A stretch of DNA of 10,907 nt from Planctomycetota bacterium. GTDB taxonomy: Bacteria; Planctomycetota; GCA-002687715; DRQF01. The position numbers and the translations under genes were made by a program. The notes beneath the pieces are model-generated. The model saw only the letters and a program-made list of their open reading frames with translations, searched no databases and had not been told where the DNA came from. The stretch is taken from the NCBI GenBank assembly GCA_015485455.1, contig WFTN01000369.1, positions 1 to 10,907 on the forward strand, written 5' to 3'. Of this stretch, positions 1 to 7,094 are shown one piece after another (the stretch's first letter is position 1; the number at the start of each line of letters is the position of its first letter).

Positions 1-417
1 TTCTTGGCCGAAGAGATTGTGGCCTACCGGGAAGAAGCTGGTGAAGAAAAAGAAAGAACGGAGGGCCGCTACTCAGAGACGGGTTCTTTCTCAGGCGAGG
101 ACAAAACCGAAGACCCCACAGGTGGTGCCCCCTTCACGCAAATCAGCGAAATCAAAGAGAAGGTTCAGGGGATCATCCCAGCGACATACGATAAGATCAG
201 CCCATTTATCACGGTCCAAAGCACTGTATTCAGTATCATTGTAACAGCCGAGATTGGCCAACACAGAACCAGTAAAATGTGGGTGGTAAATCGTAGCCCT
301 AATGGCTTCAGGATCCTACTTGAACGCCCGGTGAACAGGCCTCCCAAGTACTTCCCCTACTACATTCCCGACAATGCCATCGAAAAAGCAGAAGAAGATC
401 AGGACGTCGACAGGTAG
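1..417 (+). CDS. gspK: GspK-like type II secretion pseudopilin, C-terminal fragment
   Basis: An open frame enters from the left edge and ends at TAG 415-417, giving about 138 residues of a protein whose N-terminus is outside the window. The TTG at 4-6 is probably not the true start. It opens with AEEIVAYREE, resembling the end of a helix-hairpin-helix-like stretch. An acidic, low-complexity linker follows, then FTQISEIKEKVQGI and the beta-rich block ITVQSTVFSIIVTAEIG. This order (residues linking to a 'leads to dead end at a turn, then STVFSI.VTAE.G') is what I know from the C-terminal domain of GspK, the minor pseudopilin at the tip of the type II secretion pseudopilus in the periplasm. The extreme C-terminus (about 40 residues after WVVNR) is proline-rich then acidic and shows nothing recognisable. 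It converges on the rRNA-modification gene to its right. The family call rests on pattern memory only; another type II/IV pilus-associated protein is possible. Confidence 0.55.
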   Translation, partial: FLAEEIVAYREEAGEEKERTEGRYSETGSFSGEDKTEDPTGGAPFTQISEIKEKVQGIIPATYDKISPFITVQSTVFSIIVTAEIGQHRTSKMWVVNRSPNGFRILLERPVNRPPKYFPYYIPDNAIEKAEEDQDVDR

Positions 418-426
418 GTGATAGAT

Positions 427-1338
427 CTAACGACGGCGCTGATTTGAACGTCCCAAATTCCCGCCACGACGAACGCGATTGGTATTGCGCTTTTGTTCCT
501 TTTCCATGCGCTTGCGTTTCTTCTTGTGACGAAGACCTGCCTTTTCCCCAGAAAAACGTTCTGAGTTTTCATCGCGCTTCGGTGGTGTTGCCAAATGGCC
601 ACCTTGTTTCTTGATCTCAGCCAAACGATCTTCGATGGCTTTCACTTCTGAAGCATCAAGACGACGGGCAGTACCCTTCTTCACGGTGCGGAGATCCACA
701 GGACCGATGCGAATACGTTTCAGCTTCAAAACCGCATTACCAACCTTGGCAAAGATGCGTCGAAGCTGGCGATTCTTACCTTCATGAATGGCAACACGAA
801 CAAAGGTAAACTGCTTGCTGCGTTTGATCACTTTAGTGAACATCCGCTGAGTCTTACCCGTACTCAACCAGACACCCTTGCGAACCCGGTCAAGATCGGC
901 CTGACTGAGCTCGCCACGAAGTTTCAGGTCGTAGACCTTTTCTAAGCCAAATTTAGGATGGGTCACCCGATTGGAAAAATCACCGTCATTGGTGACCAAG
1001 ATTAGACCTTCGGAATCTTCATCCAAACGACCAACGGTGTAAAGGCGCCGATTGCGATTGTCGTGGATCAAGGAAACAACTGTGCGCCTGCCAAATTCAT
1101 CATAATTGGTGCACAAGAAACCCGCCGGTTTGTAAACCGCGTAATAGACAGGTTTTTCGACCACAACGATTTCTTCGTCGAAGCGAATTTCCTGTACTTC
1201 GGGATCTACAAGGACCCCCATCTGACGCACTTCAACTCCGTCGATGGAGACGTGGCCTTCAGCGATCAGTTCCTCACAGCGCCTACGAGATGCGATTCCC
1301 GCAGATGCCAACAATTTGTGTAGTCGTTGCCTTGACAT
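427..1338 (-). CDS. rluB: 23S rRNA pseudouridine synthase, RluB/RsuA family
   Basis: 303 residues, ATG start at 1338. Residues 1-50 form an S4 RNA-binding domain (RLHKLLASAGIASRRRCEELI, then GHVSIDGV). The pseudouridine synthase core follows, with YAVYKPAGFLCT (66-77) and the catalytic motif GRLDEDSEGLILVTNDG, in which Asp106 of GRLD is the expected nucleophile. Further family blocks are THPKFGLEKVYDLKL and EGKNRQLRRIFAKVG. The enzyme isomerises a uridine in large-subunit rRNA; RluB of E. coli acts on U2605. After about residue 240 comes a long basic tail rich in K and R (HKKKRKRMEKEQKR, RRGGNLGRSNQRRR), common in RluB-like proteins and probably an RNA-contact extension. It is last in the minus-strand operon, 38 bases after manA. 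The Shine-Dalgarno signal is weak (GGGCTC just before ATG). RluB is preferred to RsuA, RluE or RluF because of the length and basic tail; exact uridine specificity cannot be read here. Confidence 0.9.
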   Translation of the reverse strand: MSRQRLHKLLASAGIASRRRCEELIAEGHVSIDGVEVRQMGVLVDPEVQEIRFDEEIVVVEKPVYYAVYKPAGFLCTNYDEFGRRTVVSLIHDNRNRRLYTVGRLDEDSEGLILVTNDGDFSNRVTHPKFGLEKVYDLKLRGELSQADLDRVRKGVWLSTGKTQRMFTKVIKRSKQFTFVRVAIHEGKNRQLRRIFAKVGNAVLKLKRIRIGPVDLRTVKKGTARRLDASEVKAIEDRLAEIKKQGGHLATPPKRDENSERFSGEKAGLRHKKKRKRMEKEQKRNTNRVRRGGNLGRSNQRRR

Positions 1339-1376
1339 AAGAGCCCATGTTTCCGCAAATTGACCCGCGCTTCAAG

Positions 1377-2363
1377 TCAAGGTCTGGGATGCTTGGCAAT
1401 GATCAGAGAGGCTGGCTCAGGAGACTTGAGAGAAATGGGAGTGGCATCGGCCCCAATGATTAGGGTTTCTCCCTCTTCAATCTTCGCAGTTTGCCCTTCT
1501 TTCTCGATCTGAATTGAGCAAGCGCCTGTAAGCCCCTGCACCACAATGAGAGCTCCTCCAGCCACAACAAACTTCGAGTGAACAGTCCATTTCTCGATGC
1601 TAAAAACGCCCATATCGACCAATAGCTCGCGTTTTCCGCCTTCATCCTCTTGCAGCGTTACTGGTTGTGAGAGGTCTGGACGCAGGTCAATATTGATCGA
1701 CCGAAGCCCGTCTTCTAGGTGTAGCTCTCGAGGTTTTTGCTCTTCATCCAGGCGCTTGAAGTCGTCAAGGCGATAGGTCAAATCGGAAGTTTGTTGAACT
1801 TCAAAGAGGTAGATCCCGGCGCCAATAGTGTGAGCACATCCCGCAGGAACAGGAATAACATCACCAGATTTGACCGAGATTTCTCTCATGAGCGAGAGGA
1901 TTCCCCCGTCTTTTAGCGCTTTCTCCACATCTGGAAGGGTCACGCCCTCCATAAATCCCAAATGGACCGTGGCTCCTTCCTCGGCGGCCAAAATGTACCA
2001 AGCCTCAGATTTGCCGTTAGCTTCCCCAGCCAAAGCTTGCGCTTTCTCATCGTTGGGATGAACTTGAACCGACAAGGAGAACTTAGAATCGAGTCGTTTA
2101 ACGAGGAGAGGAAATCGCTCCCCTGGCCGTTTGAGGGTTCCCAGAAGCTGGTCTCCGTCGCGCTCAAACACTTGACAAAGGGTGAGGCCATCATCTGGGC
2201 CTCCGGAGACCAAACTGGGCATTTCGCTGAGCCCGGAAGCGTCAAGGGCCTCACCAATAGATGGAGAATCGGAGTCTGCCTGGAGACCAAAAGCACCATC
2301 TAATGTGGTACCTGCCCAAATCACCCGCTTGGGGTGTGGCTTCATCCGATAGATTCGATTCAT
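1377..2363 (-). CDS. manA: Mannose-6-phosphate isomerase, class I (short form)
   Basis: 328 residues. This enzyme interconverts fructose-6-phosphate and mannose-6-phosphate in the cytoplasm, feeding mannose catabolism or GDP-mannose synthesis. Visible motifs are the cupin metal site SVQVHPND (Gln100 and His102), GKSEAWYIL (Glu120), GDVIPVPAGCAHTIGAG (His178) and FEVQQTSDLTYRLDDF (187-202), which carries the expected active-site Arg198. These four blocks match the zinc-binding and catalytic residues of bacterial short type I isomerases, and the length is normal for that form. The C-terminal third is a second, poorly conserved beta domain. The ATG at 2363 overlaps the recN stop as ATGA, so translation is likely coupled; a second ATG at residue 7 is possible but would lose the overlap. 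Nothing in the sequence indicates sugar-specific regulation. Confidence 0.93.
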   Translation of the reverse strand: MNRIYRMKPHPKRVIWAGTTLDGAFGLQADSDSPSIGEALDASGLSEMPSLVSGGPDDGLTLCQVFERDGDQLLGTLKRPGERFPLLVKRLDSKFSLSVQVHPNDEKAQALAGEANGKSEAWYILAAEEGATVHLGFMEGVTLPDVEKALKDGGILSLMREISVKSGDVIPVPAGCAHTIGAGIYLFEVQQTSDLTYRLDDFKRLDEEQKPRELHLEDGLRSINIDLRPDLSQPVTLQEDEGGKRELLVDMGVFSIEKWTVHSKFVVAGGALIVVQGLTGACSIQIEKEGQTAKIEEGETLIIGADATPISLKSPEPASLIIAKHPRP

Positions 2364-4057
2364 TGACTCTGCTCTTCTGCCTTCAAACTGCTCGTTTTCG
2401 CTTCCAAAAGGAGGCTCTTCGCTTGGCTCTTGGCGAGTTTTTCGTCACCACCACCCAGCATAGAAGCAAGCTCGGCCAAACGTCCTTGGCCCGTGATTTC
2501 CTCGACGACAGTTGTCGTCTTCTTTCCCACTACGATCTTATCAATCTTCAGGTGTCGATCGGCAAAAGCTGCGATTTGTGGCAAATGAGTGATGCAAAGC
2601 ACTTGCCGATGCAGAGATAGGGTTTTCAGTTTTTGCCCGAGAAGCCGACCCAATCGAGGCCCAACGCCACTTTCAATCTCGTCAAAGATGAGAAGCGGAA
2701 GATTATTCCGACCAGCCAGGACACATTTCATGGCCAGCAAGATCCGAGAGAGTTCACCGCCTGAAGCCGTTTTCTCCAATGGGCTTGGGGGAGAACCAGG
2801 GTTTGCACAAACCAAGAAACCGCTGTCGCCGAACCCGTCTGGGTGCAACAACGTGGCATCGAAGGCCTCCACCATGGCTCCCGAGACTATGTGGAACCGA
2901 GCTTTGGGCATGCGCAAATCCACCAGCTCCGTCTCAATGAGCTGGGCGAGCTTTTTCCCCGCTTTCTTTCGCTTTTTTGTCAAGGCATTACCCACGCGGA
3001 CGAGATCAGCCTCCACTGTGGAAATCTCGTCATCCAAATGATCGAGAGTCGCAATATTTTCTTCGATTTGAGAGATTTGACAGCGATGGCTTGCAGACAA
3101 GGCGATCATCCCCTCTTCATCCCTTCCATACTTTCGGGACAGCTCATGGAGCAGGTTCAGACGGTCATCAATCTCTGCAGGATCACTGTCCAAGCACGAT
3201 CGAATTTGCCCCAGCGCTTGCATATCTCGGGCTAGGTCAGCAGCATCCTCAGCCAGAGCAAAGGCTCGCTCCGCAAGAAGCCCTAAGTCAGGATCGTCTT
3301 CTGCCAATCGTTCAAGTTCATTGCCGGAAATATTGAGATCTTTGACCACGCCACTCTCATCCTGATCGATACGGGCGAGAGCTGCAGCGAGAGCCTTGGT
3401 CGTCGCTTCAGCAGCGCGGAGTAGGCGGCTGTGTTTTTCTAACTCCGCCAATTCTCCAGGTCTCAATTCTGATTCCCGAAGTTCTTGCTCTTGGTATCGA
3501 ATGAGGTCTAAGCGATCCCGAAGGTCACGCACCTTTTGCTCACGCTCTTCCATGGCCCGTCGACAAGCGTGCCATCGTTGATAGAGGTCATGAAATTGGC
3601 TGGCGACATCTGTGGTTTCGGCGAAAGAATCGAGAACCTTTGTTTGCTCACGGCGATCCAGAAGTTTTTGCGTGTCCCTTTGCCCATGCAGATCGACCAT
3701 GGAGGAAGCCAACACCTTGAGTTCTTTGCGAGCTGCAAGAGAACCATTGATGTAACAGCGCTGAGGCCCCCCGGGTTTTCTCATCACCCGAATCACCAAT
3801 TGGTCTTCGCCCTCTTCAATGAGGTCACCAAGACGTTCTCGATCTTCAACCCGCAACTCGAAACGCCCTTCGACCTTCGTCGATCCTTTGGCATCTTTTT
3901 CCGCTGGGAGTTTACCTCCAAGCAAGAGTCCGACGGACGAAAGCAAGAGTGATTTTCCTACGCCCGTTTCACCACTGATGACGTTGAGACCTGGGCCCAG
4001 AACAACACCCAGGCTCTCCATGATCAACAAGTTTTGGACGTGGATTTCAACGAGCAT
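2360..4057 (-). CDS. recN: DNA repair protein RecN
   Basis: 565 residues, a typical RecN length. RecN is an SMC-like ATPase that acts at double-strand breaks with RecA. Seen in order: an N-terminal LVEIHVQNLLIMESL strand; Walker A GETGVGKS (29-36); the RecN hallmark VDLHGQRDTQKLLD (121-134); a Glu/Arg/Leu-rich coiled coil from about 155 to 375, interrupted near the middle; the ABC signature SGGELSR (432-438); Walker B LPLLIFDE (453-460) followed by IESGVG; and the H-loop THLPQIAAFAD with His491. All ATPase elements are present, so the gene looks functional. It begins 6 bases after the stop of the tRNA-binding gene with no convincing Shine-Dalgarno sequence of its own (TCTCCT lies between), suggesting translational coupling. 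It ends in an ATGA overlap with manA. No LexA box was recognised upstream; a transcript from the tRNA-binding gene would make its expression operon-driven. Confidence 0.97.
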   Translation of the reverse strand: MLVEIHVQNLLIMESLGVVLGPGLNVISGETGVGKSLLLSSVGLLLGGKLPAEKDAKGSTKVEGRFELRVEDRERLGDLIEEGEDQLVIRVMRKPGGPQRCYINGSLAARKELKVLASSMVDLHGQRDTQKLLDRREQTKVLDSFAETTDVASQFHDLYQRWHACRRAMEEREQKVRDLRDRLDLIRYQEQELRESELRPGELAELEKHSRLLRAAEATTKALAAALARIDQDESGVVKDLNISGNELERLAEDDPDLGLLAERAFALAEDAADLARDMQALGQIRSCLDSDPAEIDDRLNLLHELSRKYGRDEEGMIALSASHRCQISQIEENIATLDHLDDEISTVEADLVRVGNALTKKRKKAGKKLAQLIETELVDLRMPKARFHIVSGAMVEAFDATLLHPDGFGDSGFLVCANPGSPPSPLEKTASGGELSRILLAMKCVLAGRNNLPLLIFDEIESGVGPRLGRLLGQKLKTLSLHRQVLCITHLPQIAAFADRHLKIDKIVVGKKTTTVVEEITGQGRLAELASMLGGGDEKLAKSQAKSLLLEAKTSSLKAEEQSQ

Positions 4058-4063
4058 AGGAGA

Positions 4064-4444
4064 TCAGGTCACACGGGTTCCAGGGGAGATATCACCATCA
4101 ACACCAATGGGCCAAACACGGTCGTTACCCCGCACAGCCAACATCATGCCATGGCTTTCAACGCCCCGCAGCTTAGCTGGCTTTAGGTTGCAACAGACAA
4201 TGAGACGGCGGCCAACGATTTGCCCAGGGGCCCAATCGGAACGGATACCAGCTACGATTTGTCGCGGGGATTCTTCTCCCACATCCACTTGCATAACCAA
4301 GAGGCGATCCGCATTGGGATGGGCTTCCGCCGACACCACAATACCAGTCTTGAGAATCACTTGGGCGAAATGATCAATGTCGATCAACGGGTTCTCAGGT
4401 TGCTTTTCAGCTTCGGCCTGAGGCTCTTCTTTATTATCAGTCAT
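4064..4444 (-). CDS. Free-standing tRNA-binding domain protein (MetG C-terminal / CsaA-like)
   Basis: 126 residues. After a hydrophilic acidic leader of about 20 residues rich in E, K and Q comes an OB-fold tRNA-binding domain. It is marked by IDIDHFAQVILKTGIVVSAE, HPNADRLL (42-49), RQIVAGI (61-67) and NLKPAKLRGVESHGMMLA (86-103). This is the domain found at the C-terminus of many methionyl-tRNA synthetases and alone in CsaA and Trbp111. In genomes where MetG lacks it, the stand-alone gene is often called methionine-tRNA ligase beta subunit. Whether it serves MetRS in trans or acts as a CsaA-type chaperone cannot be decided from sequence. It is first in the operon with recN, manA and rluB. 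The ATG at 4444 has only a weak upstream GGGG, and no strong promoter was seen in the 450 bases above it. Confidence 0.88.
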   Translation of the reverse strand: MTDNKEEPQAEAEKQPENPLIDIDHFAQVILKTGIVVSAEAHPNADRLLVMQVDVGEESPRQIVAGIRSDWAPGQIVGRRLIVCCNLKPAKLRGVESHGMMLAVRGNDRVWPIGVDGDISPGTRVT

Positions 4445-4890
4445 GGCCCCAGATTAACGATCTTGGGGGACTCCAAGGATGCTCCTTCATGGCCCACGAG
4501 GTTGAGGCAAGAGGCCATGCCCCAAGGGCCCAGGCAAGAATAGCTTCACGTGCCGTCTTTCGGCATAAGCTCCGATTCTTCGAGTTCCCGAAGATGGGCG
4601 CCAAGCGCGCTTTCGTGCGAATATTGGTCTTCGCCAACAAGTCGTGGTCATAGAACTTTAAGATCAGGAAAGCGAAGTCGCCGCCATGAGTGAAGCCGCT
4701 GACGGGCAATTGCAGCTGGAAATGGTCGAGACTTTCGCCAGTCGCGAAAAACAGCGTTTTCTGCATCGTGACCGTGATATCATCTTTGGCAAAATCTTCA
4801 AAAAGAAGCTCAGGACACTTGGCGTCCAGGAGGTTATCAGTGCACTATGAAGGCCGAAAACGATGACGGCGAGATAGACAAGTGCGTTTC
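4445..4890. other. Intergenic junction between housekeeping operon and restriction island
   Basis: 446 bases without an intact gene. It should contain the promoter of the minus-strand housekeeping operon, but no convincing -35/-10 pair was found. A small hairpin, CTTGG (4462-4466) with CCAAG (4473-4477), sits in what would be the 5' leader. The middle and right parts carry the transposase relic listed separately. A 109-codon minus-strand frame (4437-4766) crosses the region but shows no protein-family pattern and lies antisense to the relic. Confidence 0.5.
4569..4850 (+). pseudogene. Remnant of IS481/IS3-like (rve, DDE) transposase
   Basis: Translating the + strand in one frame gives NIGLRQQVVVIEL (ending at TAA 4659-4661), which resembles the N-terminal 'ENLALRHQLAVLQR' block of IS481-like integrase-core transposases. 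In the same frame after the stop, from about 4725 on, come METFASREKQ, RFLHRDRDIIFGKIF (HRDRD at 4764-4778) and KKKLRTLGVQEVISA, ending at TGA 4848. These match the segment around the second catalytic aspartate, usually 'RFLIRDRDSIYG.xF' then 'GIEEVVTA'. The match ends exactly where 'PRSPWQNPY.ER' and the catalytic Glu should follow. About two thirds of the protein is missing, so this is dead. The two pieces being in frame suggests one internal deletion. No terminal inverted repeats could be paired. The family call is from motif memory, good for the HRDRD part and weaker for the N-terminal scrap. Confidence 0.6.
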
Positions 4891-6234
4891 TTAAGGTGGC
4901 CTTCGAAGAAACGTTGATGAGTCGCCTTCGTCTATCCTGCGTCCTCTTGCCCTCTTGACGCTTTGGCGACCAACGGCGGTACGAAGCGCTGGCTGCATCA
5001 GGCCGCGCTTGTGGATCTTGAGGGATTCGATCTTCGCAGCCTGCGCGGCGATCCGGGTGTCAAGGGCGGTGAGACAGCCGGCGATGCGTTGCTGCTCATC
5101 CTGCTCAGGAAGCGGAATCGGGATAGTGTCCAACATCGTGCGATTTAACTTTGGCTGGGCCATTCCTGTGATGAAGTCACGCAGAGCAATGGAATTCAGA
5201 TAGTCCTCCACCATCTTCCGTGTCTCTAGTTTGTCAAAGCGAAGGACATGAGAATGGTTATTCACCCACGTCTTACCCGATATCGGGAATGCAATCGGAT
5301 AAGTTCGAGCAACAAGATTCGCGCCGTCCTCCGAAACGCAAAGCAGATCCTCATCGAAGAGATAGTCTCTCACATAGTCAACAATCCCGGACGCGCCGTA
5401 GTAAGGAACGTCGCCTTCTATCCGATCGCCCTTCGTAATCGGGACTCGCTTGTTGTCAAGATTCTCAGCGATCACCGATAGCATTTTCTCCTCCCAATCC
5501 CCCTTGTCCCCGAACTCCGAAAACCGCAGGCGGGGTTGGGTTTGGCCGGGTTGGGGGAAGAGTTGCTGCATGAGGCCTTTCTTGTGGGCCTTGAGCGCCT
5601 CCAGCATTCGGCCCTGGGCGGCGATCAACCGGTCCAGTGAACTCAGACACTCGGCGATCTTTTTTTGCTCTTGGTGCGTCGGCGGGATTGGGAGTGCAAC
5701 AGACGAGATGCGGTTCGCTGAGATGCCGTAGATTTTCGCGCCCTGAGATTCCCTTTGTATCCCTGCCCGTACTGCCGCGGACTGAAACAGGTGTCCGCCG
5801 AAGCCTATGATCGGAATACTTCCGTGCCGTGTCGCGAGAATGGTGTGTGTTCCGGCCACGACACGTTGCCCAACAAGTGAAACGACCTCGATCGCCTTTC
5901 CCACATCATTCAGGTCTTCGGAAGCATCCGCCAAAACGATATCGCCTTCTTCGCAGTCATCCTCGTCCTTGAACCCGTCGATCGAAACTTTCGGATTGAT
6001 GAACGGAACATACTCTTGATCAACACGAAATAGCGGCTTGAATTCGGTGTGGATATCGCCGTAGTGGATATTCCGGACCGTCCCGGCTTCATAGTTTAGT
6101 TTGTCCCGGGAAAGCGTGTTAGTTCTCTTGAAACCATAGAGATCAGAAAGTTGTGGTGTTTGCCAACCGTCGTCATCCCGAAACTCCGGAAACCGCAGTT
6201 TCGGCGTCAGCGTGCGTTTACCTTTTTGTTTCAT
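4891..6234 (-). CDS. hsdS: Type I restriction-modification specificity subunit HsdS
   Basis: 447 residues with the two-fold architecture of HsdS. Repeat 1 begins PKLRFPEF (11-18), with target-recognition domain 1 to about 180, then the conserved helix [15 protein letters not shown]...[14 protein letters not shown] (193-227). Repeat 2 begins RLRFSEF (235-241), with target-recognition domain 2 to about 372, then [15 protein letters not shown]...[10 protein letters not shown] (384-414). Each recognition domain ends in the IPIP(P/L)P(T/E)Q turn. Each such domain reads one half of a bipartite DNA target, and the helices set the spacer and bind HsdM. After residue 414 the usual QLFP ending is replaced by a basic 33-residue tail coded by 4992-4894. 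A one-base shift at this point would read QRFVPP and stop near 4935, so a frameshift or a recombination joint is possible. The ATG at 6234 overlaps the dinD stop (ATGA). Recognition sequence cannot be inferred. Confidence 0.95.
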   Translation of the reverse strand: MKQKGKRTLTPKLRFPEFRDDDGWQTPQLSDLYGFKRTNTLSRDKLNYEAGTVRNIHYGDIHTEFKPLFRVDQEYVPFINPKVSIDGFKDEDDCEEGDIVLADASEDLNDVGKAIEVVSLVGQRVVAGTHTILATRHGSIPIIGFGGHLFQSAAVRAGIQRESQGAKIYGISANRISSVALPIPPTHQEQKKIAECLSSLDRLIAAQGRMLEALKAHKKGLMQQLFPQPGQTQPRLRFSEFGDKGDWEEKMLSVIAENLDNKRVPITKGDRIEGDVPYYGASGIVDYVRDYLFDEDLLCVSEDGANLVARTYPIAFPISGKTWVNNHSHVLRFDKLETRKMVEDYLNSIALRDFITGMAQPKLNRTMLDTIPIPLPEQDEQQRIAGCLTALDTRIAAQAAKIESLKIHKRGLMQPALRTAVGRQSVKRARGRRIDEGDSSTFLRRPP

Positions 6235-7076
6235 GCGTCTTCCAGTGTGTCGGGGTTCTTCAAGGCCTTCTTCTGGTCAGAAGAAAGCCGGCGCTCCACC
6301 TTCTTGACGTCCTCGGCGGGAGGCAGCGCTTCCGGGCGAATGCCCCGGCTCAGCAGAGTATCCCGCACGGCCTGATTGTTGGTGATGTGCTCGCTGGAAA
6401 TCTGCGGTTCGCTTTGCATATGGTGCTCACGGGCGTTGTGGATGGTGATCTCAGTGGCGAAATCCTTGGCCTTGAGAATGATGGTGGGAGCAAAATCAGC
6501 CAGTGGGCGGTTGGTGGGCACGCGCCACTGCGCCTTCATGGCCTTGGTGCCCTTGCCGAATAAAGCCCGATCGCCTTTGCTGCGGATCAGGGCGAAATTC
6601 CGGTTGCCGCCGGTTTGCTCGAAGATGATTTGAGAAAGATCCTTTTCCGTTTCGGTGAGTTTCTTGCGGGCGGAAACCCGCTCGGATTCCAGCAGCCGTT
6701 GTTCGATGAGTTCGGCCCGACGAGTCTGAATAGCGAAGTAGGTCTGGGCGAAGGCGATTTCCGGCTTCCTGGGGTCGCCATTCTGAGCGATGAGGTAGCA
6801 GGCGTAGCGGGTGAGCATGACGTCGTCGATTTCCCGTTGCCCTCCCTTGCCCAGCTCGATCATTTTCCCGACGTCGGCAAAATGATCGGCGATGGCATGA
6901 CTTGAGACCTCGCAGGCGGTTCTGGCCTTGGCAATGACGCTGAGAAAATTGTCCCATTTGGCGTAGCCTAGTAAATGCTGAAGATCCCTGGCCAGCCAGT
7001 ACTCCACACCGTTTTCGGTTTGCTGGGCGTGGCCTTCGAATGTTGCGGTCATAGCTTGAATCTGATTGCTTTCCAT
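6231..7076 (-). CDS. dinD: DinD-family DNA-damage-inducible protein
   Basis: 281 residues, close to E. coli DinD (about 275). The N-terminal Bro-N-like fold shows [19 protein letters not shown] (23-41) and the block SSHAIADHF (58-66). The family signature is [15 protein letters not shown] (88-102), then [14 protein letters not shown] (107-120). A charged helical segment with [16 protein letters not shown] follows, and a basic C-terminus ends [16 protein letters not shown]. coli DinD is LexA-controlled and inhibits RecA-mediated strand exchange and filament growth in vitro; that this protein does the same is inference. No LexA operator is visible just upstream, where it sits 18 bases after hsdR. 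It has a strong Shine-Dalgarno sequence and overlaps hsdS by 4 bases, so it is part of the restriction operon rather than a separate SOS gene. DinD-like genes near type I restriction loci have been seen before, so it may moderate restriction during DNA damage. Confidence 0.92.
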   Translation of the reverse strand: MESNQIQAMTATFEGHAQQTENGVEYWLARDLQHLLGYAKWDNFLSVIAKARTACEVSSHAIADHFADVGKMIELGKGGQREIDDVMLTRYACYLIAQNGDPRKPEIAFAQTYFAIQTRRAELIEQRLLESERVSARKKLTETEKDLSQIIFEQTGGNRNFALIRSKGDRALFGKGTKAMKAQWRVPTNRPLADFAPTIILKAKDFATEITIHNAREHHMQSEPQISSEHITNNQAVRDTLLSRGIRPEALPPAEDVKKVERRLSSDQKKALKNPDTLEDA

Positions 7077-7082
7077 CGAATG

Positions 7083-7090
7083 CTTCCTCT
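7083..7090 (-). promoter_or_regulatory. Strong ribosome binding site of dinD
   Basis: The minus strand reads AGAGGAAG six bases before the ATG at 7076, and it lies between the hsdR stop (7097-7095) and that start. It is the clearest Shine-Dalgarno sequence in the window and fixes the start at residue 1 of the 281-residue protein rather than at Met9. It also suggests that dinD is translated independently of hsdR. Confidence 0.75.
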
Positions 7091-7094
7091 GGGG

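Noticed and set aside
4437..4766. 109-codon minus-strand frame upstream of the tRNA-binding gene
   Set aside because: No family pattern, no good ribosome binding site, and it lies antisense to the transposase relic.
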